The notes beneath the pieces are model-generated. The model saw only the letters and a program-made list of their open reading frames with translations, made no database searches and was not told the origin of the DNA. Below are positions 59,131 through 64,000 of a DNA stretch of 64,000 nt, one piece after another. Origin of the DNA: Stomoxys calcitrans (lineage: Eukaryota; Arthropoda; Insecta; Diptera; Muscidae); NCBI RefSeq assembly GCF_963082655.1, contig NC_081553.1, positions 125,260,578 through 125,324,577 of the forward strand, given 5' to 3'. Position 1 is the first letter of the stretch. Each line of letters begins with the position of its first letter. The position numbers and the translations under genes were made by a program.

Positions 59131-59312
59131 ACAAAAGGCCATGCCAGTCATTTAAACATTGGTAGTTCAATAACAAAAAATGCGAGCGAGCTCAGCCACA
59201 TTTCAAAATGTATGCAAATGGATGGATCTGGTAGCTTATTTACAGTAATATTCCACAAATTAAAATTATCTCTTCCAACAAAATTTCTAAAAAAATGTCT
59301 AAAGTAATCAAA

Positions 59313-60195
59313 CCAAGTAAAAAGGTGTTAAGTTCGGCCGGGCCGAACTTTGGATATCCACTACCTCGGATATATATGTAAACCACCTTTCGTCAAAATC
59401 CGATGAAAAATGCATACCTTAAGCCCCATAGCAGCTATATCGAAATATGTTCCGATTGGACCAAATACCATGTACTCAGAGGTTAGCATGTCCGCCTATG
59501 ACGCTGAACGCCAGGTATCGAATCCGGGCGGGACAATCAGAAAAATTTTCAACGGCGGCTTTCCCTTCCTTATGCTGGCAACATTTGTGAGGTACTATGC
59601 CATGTAAAACTTCTCTTCAAAGAGGTGTCGCATTGCGGCACGGCGTTTGGACTCGGCTATAAAAAGGAGGCCCCTTATCATTGAGCTTAAAACTTGAATC
59701 GGACTGCACTCATTGATATGTGAGAAGTTTGACAATGTTCCTTAGTGAAATGTTTATGGGCAAAATTTGCAATTGCACTTAAAAGTGCAAGTCAATTGTG
59801 TATAAAAAAATATTGGTCTCGATCTGAACCATATACGACACGGATGTCGTAAAGTCTAATACAACTCACTGTCCCAAATTTCGGCGAATTCGAACAATAA
59901 ATGCGCTTAACATAACTCACTGTCCCAAATTTCGGCGACATCGGACAATAAATGCGCCTTTTATGGGCCCAAAACATTAAATCGAGAGATTGGTCTATAT
60001 GGCAGCTATATCCAAATCTGGACCGATATGGACCAAATTGATGAAAGATGACGAAGGGCCTAACACAACTCAGTGTTCTAAATTTTGGCTAAATCGGATA
60101 ATAAAGTTGGCTTTTTGGGCCTAAGACCCTAAATCGGCGGATCGGTCTATATGGCAGCTATATCCAAATCTGGACCGATCTGGGCCAAAGGTCGA
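59313..60195 (-). repeat. Family B repeat, interrupted by a SINE, head missing
   Basis: From the plus left: CAAGTAAAAAGGTG, TTAAGTTCGGCCGGGCCGAA (intact palindrome), ATATCCACTACCTCGG, one monomer, a SINE at 59467-59805, then monomers with ATGGCAGCTATATCC until ~60195. The GTCCGTCC block side is absent. Confidence 0.88.
59467..59805 (+). mobile_element. tRNA-derived SINE (S1) inserted in family B
   Basis: It has the head with box-A region CAGAGGTTAGCATGTCCGCC and a damaged box B (GGTATCGAATCC), then the body with CACTTAAAAGTGCAAG near the 3' end and a short A-run (59797-59803). It lies between two family B monomers. No clear target duplication was seen. Confidence 0.88.
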
Positions 60196-60217
60196 AATCA
60201 ACAAAAACACATGCATT

Positions 60218-60452
60218 GGGAAAAGTACAGCTAATAGACAGGGTTGAAGAGCGTGCTAAATGTGGTATTTATATCAAAGAGCTTAATATGGTTAATGAGT
60301 AATTCTAAACCTAATATGGTTAACGAATAATTCTAAACCAATTACGAAACTCGTGCCATAATGGTTGGTATGTGTTGCGATCTCTGGCTTTCCTTTTCCA
60401 TTTGCAAAGGAAATCTTCGATCATTAATTTCGTCTGGAAAGAAAACCAAACA
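60218..60452. repeat. Family G dispersed repeat
   Basis: It matches 38672-38905 at both ends (GGGAAAAGTACAGCTAATAG; GGCTTTCCTTTTCCATTTGC). Here the internal duplicated unit is AATATGGTTAATGAGTAATT, about 27 bp. Confidence 0.75.
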
Positions 60453-60460
60453 CAAATTGT

Positions 60461-61712
60461 ACAAGTAATAAGAAGGCATTAAGTTCGGCCGGGTCGAACG
60501 TTGGATACCCACCACCTCGGGTATATATGTAAACCCCCTTTCGTCACAATCCGGTGAAAATTGGATAACTTATGCACCCAAATTCGGCACAGACATTGAG
60601 TGGTCAAATTCAATTTTGTAGAACCAAGTATTGGTCTTTTTGGCAGCTATATCAAAATATTACCGATCTGAACCATATAGGTCACGGATGTCGAAAAGCT
60701 TAACATAAGTTACTGCGTCAAATTTCAACGAAATCGGATAATAAATGGGTATTTTATAGGGCCAAGACCTTAAATCGAGAGATCTTTTTTTATGGCACCT
60801 ATAACCAAATCTGGAGTGATATGGACCAAATTAAACAAGGATATAATAATCATCCTATTTTATTATATCTCATATTTTATTCAGGTCCCGAGAAATCATA
60901 TACAAGCAACATTTTCAGACAATAAATCAGCTTATTATGGGATTAAAACCCTAAATTGGAAAGTCGGTCTATATGACAGCAATATCTATATAATCCGATC
61001 TGACCCATATTTGGGTCGGATGTCGGGAGGCTTTAAACAACTCACTATTTCAAATTTCAACGAAATCGGATAATAAATAAAGCTTTTATGGGTTTCATCG
61101 GGCTTATCGGCTGATCGGTCTATATGACAGCTATATCTAAATATAGTCCGGTCTGTATCATATTTAGGTCGGATGTTGGGTCCGGTGTTGGGAGGCCTAA
61201 ATCTACTCACTTTTTCAAATTTCAGCGAAATCTGTTTAAAAAAAAATAAAGCTTTTATGGGCTTCAGACCCTTTATCGGCAGATCGGTCTATATGGCAGC
61301 TATATCTAAATATGGTCCGATATGAACCATATTTGGGGCAAATGTCGAGAGGCTTAAAACAACTCACGCAAATCGGATAAAACATAAAGCATTTATTGGC
61401 ATTAGACCCTTTATTGACAGATTGGTCTATATAGCAGCTGTATCCAAATATGGCCCGTTCAAGAACTTAACCAGCGTACATCAAAAAGACTTATCTGTGC
61501 CAAATTTCAACCCAATATCTCAATTTTTGAAGGCGGTAGAGTGATTACAACAGACGGACGGACAGACAAACGGACATCGTTAAATCGTCTTAGAATTTTA
61601 CGATGATCCGAAATATTTAAACTTTGTAGGGTCGGAAATTGATATTTCGATGTGTTGCAAACGGAATGACTAAATGAATATACGCTCTATCCTTTGGTGG
61701 TGGATATAAAAA
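60461..61712 (-). repeat. Family B repeat, full length
   Basis: It has the palindrome TTCGGCCGGGTCGAAC after ACAAGTAATAAGAAGG, ATACCCACCACCTCGG, about seven monomers, the GACGGACGGACAGACAAACG block (~61554), TGTTGCAAACGGAATGACTA and GGTGGTGGATATAAAAAT. The subterminal inverted repeats match at 11 of 12 bases. Confidence 0.92.
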
Positions 61713-62040
61713 TAAATAGTGAATTCAAATGTAAAGGAACGGGAGCGGAGCGTAGGGCAGAGCAGAGCAGAGTGATAGAGAAATTGTTGGAACAGAGCGG
61801 AACGGAAAAAGGGTACCCGCTAATAAAAATCCAATCATATATGGTCTGGCAATTTCTTATCAGCTTTCAGTAAAAATCGATTATTGTGGAAATACTCATC
61901 ATTAGCAAATTAGCAAGATTCCCTCCCCATTGGGAGAAATAACGTTAAAAAAGATCACATTGGTTGGCAAATTTGGTGTAAATTAGATAAAGTTTATATC
62001 GACTTTTGAAGTAAGGTTAATCAGAGGATGTAGATATCAA
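61713..62040. other. Spacer; purine-rich stretch, nothing else recognised
   Basis: 61740-61810 repeats GAGCGGAGC / GCAGAGCAGAGCAGAG-like units. It may be simple-sequence drift. Confidence 0.4.
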
Positions 62041-62043
62041 TCC

Positions 62044-62290
62044 GCCCCATGCTACTGTTGACAAACACCTGAGTAAGTAATCGGCTTGCTGTGCGCTCTA
62101 AATACTAAAATGTAACCTCTTCAATACCACGCCCCCAAGTTGAACCATTTCTGGTATTGTGTTGCCACTTAAGTGCCGGTATCTGTTAGCAGCGAAAGAC
62201 GGGAAATGCCGTAGAAAATATTTCAACGTCTCATCAACATGCTCACCATCTTTTTGTGATTTTCTTTTCTCAACCATGTGTTCCATTCCA
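62044..62290 (-). mobile_element. LINE-beta 3' end
   Basis: The minus frame reads HVDETLKYFLRHFPSFAANR and NTIPEMVQLGGVVLK, the same C-terminal segment as at 10340-10480. The 3' UTR phrase with CGATTACT follows toward 62044. Confidence 0.82.
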
Positions 62291-62465
62291 TAGCCCAACG
62301 CTGTTGAGTAAAAGTATTTATGTACACATAAATACGGTATAAAGTTATAATAAAAGTACAAACGTTCTAATATTAATTACAAATACAACAACAAAGTTAA
62401 CACATAGTTGTAGACTCCAACACACCCATACACGTACGTCCACAGCCGTCCATAAAAAGCACGCA

Positions 62466-62537
62466 AGTTACGACACCCACCTTATTGTCTCCACCAAAAC
62501 CAGTTACGACACCCACCTTATTATCTCCACCAAAACC
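62466..62537. repeat. 36-bp tandem duplication at the LTR start
   Basis: 62466-62501 and 62502-62537 differ at one base (TTATTGTCT versus TTATTATCT). Confidence 0.95.
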
Positions 62538-62838
62538 ACCGAGAACGTTAACCTATTGATTTAGGTCATAATTAACGCTGAATAACCAATAAATATATTT
62601 GTCTCATATAACCAATATCATTGTTAGCAATAAGAACACCAACTAATTAATAAGAAATTGTTTTGTAACTTTTATTGTATAATTCCAAGAAATCTAGCTT
62701 TTACTTTAATCATCATTTATTATATTGTAACTTAGTTTTCTTTAAGATTTAAAATGAAAATAAAAATTATTCTTTGTTCAGACTTCAAATTGCAAAGAGT
62801 TATTTTTTTTTAACCACGGAGGTTCCACCATCCTTATC
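62466..62838 (+). mobile_element. 5' LTR of a Gypsy/errantivirus-like retrotransposon
   Basis: It starts AGTTACGACACCC, the AGTTA start usual for errantivirus LTRs. The preceding CACGCA fits the YRYRYR insertion preference of that group. It ends just before the primer-binding site at 62839. AATAAA at 62588-62593 is a possible polyadenylation signal. The exact 3' edge is uncertain by several bases, and the 3' LTR lies outside the window. Confidence 0.7.
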
Positions 62839-62850
62839 TGGCGCAGTCGG
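62839..62850 (+). promoter_or_regulatory. Primer-binding site, tRNA-Ser type
   Basis: TGGCGCAGTCGG is the primer-binding sequence of the 17.6/297/ZAM-type elements that prime with tRNA-Ser. Confidence 0.8.
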
Positions 62851-63060
62851 CAGTTCAGTGGACAATCTCGTTGTCCCTTGGAGGAAACACGAAAACACAC
62901 ATCAAGCCAACAACGAGATAGTGGGTATCAACCCTTTATCCACTGGAACCTAGGAGGACACAACAAATCACAACATGACGAAATCAACAAGGAGAACGAG
63001 CATCGCTAACTTCCTGATCGGGCTTATGTAAGTGTTTGTGTGTGTGTGGAAAAGAAAATA

Positions 63061-63300
63061 ATAATAAAAAAAAAAAAAAAAAAAAAAAAAAATAAATAAA
63101 AATGGAACTAAGATTATTTTAAGTAAATTAAGAAAAAATATAATATCAAAAAAAAAAAAAAAAAAAAAAAAAATCGGAATAGTTGTGAAAAACTCTAAAG
63201 AAACATCTTTACCTTTTAAACGCAATTTGAAGGTTAATTTTTTTTTCTGTACCAACCTTTAGAACAGTGTCGAAGGTATATCGACAAAACAAAAAAAAAA
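63061..63300 (+). repeat. Long A-runs in the retroelement leader
   Basis: Runs of more than 20 A lie at about 63065-63091 and 63149-63173, and a shorter run at about 63288-63303, between the primer-binding site and gag. Confidence 0.9.
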
Positions 63301-63557
63301 AAAAGAAAAAGAAGAATTTGTGTGGTCAGACCGAGAAGTGAAAGTCGATCCTTGTCATAGACCTTGAATGATCATCATTGGCTTATTCGACAGGAGTACA
63401 GAAGGAATATCTGTATAGTGGCACCCACTACTCAATAGTCCACAAATTTCTTCTATTAGATAGAAGAAGAGATAGACAAAATATAAGTTTTTTTTTTCCC
63501 CTCTCTCTCGAATATATATAAGCGAACAAATTGTGAAATCAAGAAATATCGGTACTT

Positions 63558-64000
63558 ATGCCCGACAAAAAGAATCAGAAACAGAAACTTCGATTTATCC
63601 CTTATAAATTGAGAAAATTTACTAGCCTAACCTCCATCGCCGGAAGAGACAGTGAATCCCTCGCAGAGGATCCGGACGAAGGTATTGACAAAAGTAACCA
63701 GACCCTCACAAATTCTAACAGTACTATTGACGGAGGTGATTTGACCACTTTTGAAGGTAGCTCGTGTTCCATTTTAGATCAAATGAATCAATCGACGCAA
63801 CCAACTCAAGGCCCGGCAACCAATCAGGTCGAGATTTTCAACTCACTGAGAATCCCCGACGCGATTAAGGATTTGCCTAAATTCGACGGAAACCAAAAAC
63901 TCCTGTACGAATTCCTCAATAACGTTGAGGAGATCCTATTATATATACGTGGCACGGACAACACTCCGTATGGCCAGATTTTACTAAGGGCCATACGAAA
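63558..64000 (+). CDS. Gypsy/errantivirus-like gag, N-terminal part, open at window end
   Basis: The frame runs from ATG at 63558 for 147 codons to the edge without a stop. The start is basic (MPDKKNQKQKLRF), followed by an acidic, Ser/Thr/Gln-rich linker to about residue 95. Then comes LRIPDAIKDLPKFDG and a Leu-rich helix-like stretch LLYEFLNNVEEILLYI, the pattern with which the capsid-like domain of Gypsy gag proteins begins. Gag forms the particle that packages element RNA. The position, about 700 bp after the primer-binding site, fits. Nothing seen is broken, so the element may be young; pol and any envelope gene would lie outside. Confidence 0.75.
   Translation, partial: MPDKKNQKQKLRFIPYKLRKFTSLTSIAGRDSESLAEDPDEGIDKSNQTLTNSNSTIDGGDLTTFEGSSCSILDQMNQSTQPTQGPATNQVEIFNSLRIPDAIKDLPKFDGNQKLLYEFLNNVEEILLYIRGTDNTPYGQILLRAIR

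Noticed and set aside
62968..63255. 95-codon minus frame rich in Phe
   Set aside because: It is the antisense of poly-A runs in the retroelement leader.

Overview
This is eukaryotic, AT-rich, repeat-dominated intergenic or intronic DNA, most likely from a calyptrate fly (Muscidae such as Stomoxys, Haematobia or Musca). Grounds: long non-coding interspersed repeats of a dipteran type, a tRNA-derived SINE, degenerate non-LTR (LINE) elements, BEL/Pao and Gypsy LTR elements, a mariner-type MITE, and no operon-like coding. The species call is inference from repeat style. I find no host gene that I can name.

Four non-coding repeat families, named A to D here, cover about 24-25 kb by my boundaries, more than a third of the window. 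A, B and D share one plan: insertion in a T-run; a head starting TATACCC..CACC; a block reading GCCATGTCCGTCCGTCTGTC; several ~150-bp tandem monomers; the inverted copy of the head motif; a GC-rich palindrome; and a ~20-nt tail. This resembles non-autonomous Helentron/HINE elements. Family C ends in a GC palindrome plus CTAG followed by T, as canonical Helitrons do.

Layout. 0-7 kb: families A, B and C, plus a minus-strand jockey-type gag relic (1.1-1.75 kb). 7-10.6 kb: a small SINE, two unrecognised coding-like stretches, and a junction of two LINE families. 10.6-12.4 kb: families D and C with a SINE. 13.7-17 kb: an RTE-like RT fragment, then a broken BEL/Pao pol. 18.4-19.5 kb: a SINE split by family A. 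19.7-22.9 kb: a three-level nest (LINE-beta containing a CR1-like LINE containing family A). 24-29 kb: a LINE-alpha relic with a family F insertion, then family D. 29-34 kb: tandem and adjacent family A copies. 35-37 kb: a SINE with target duplications, then family B. 39.3-43.7 kb: a second LINE-alpha relic split by two family A copies. 43.9-45 kb: family A carrying a mariner MITE. 46-52.7 kb: families A, B and D and a Tc1/mariner transposase scrap. 52.9-53.6 kb: a Gypsy integrase relic. 54.5-57.9 kb: families F, D, B and A and the best-preserved coding piece, an RTE-like RT. 59.3-61.7 kb: two family B copies, one with a SINE. 62-64 kb: a LINE-beta end, then the LTR, primer-binding site and open gag start of a Gypsy/errantivirus-like element running off the window.

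The genes do not form a pathway; all recognisable proteins are mobile-element proteins, mostly dead. The nesting gives a relative order: LINE-alpha, LINE-beta and the SINE before family A; CR1-like before one family A copy; family A before the mariner MITE; family B before one SINE. Boundaries without a flanking landmark are good to about 10-50 bp.
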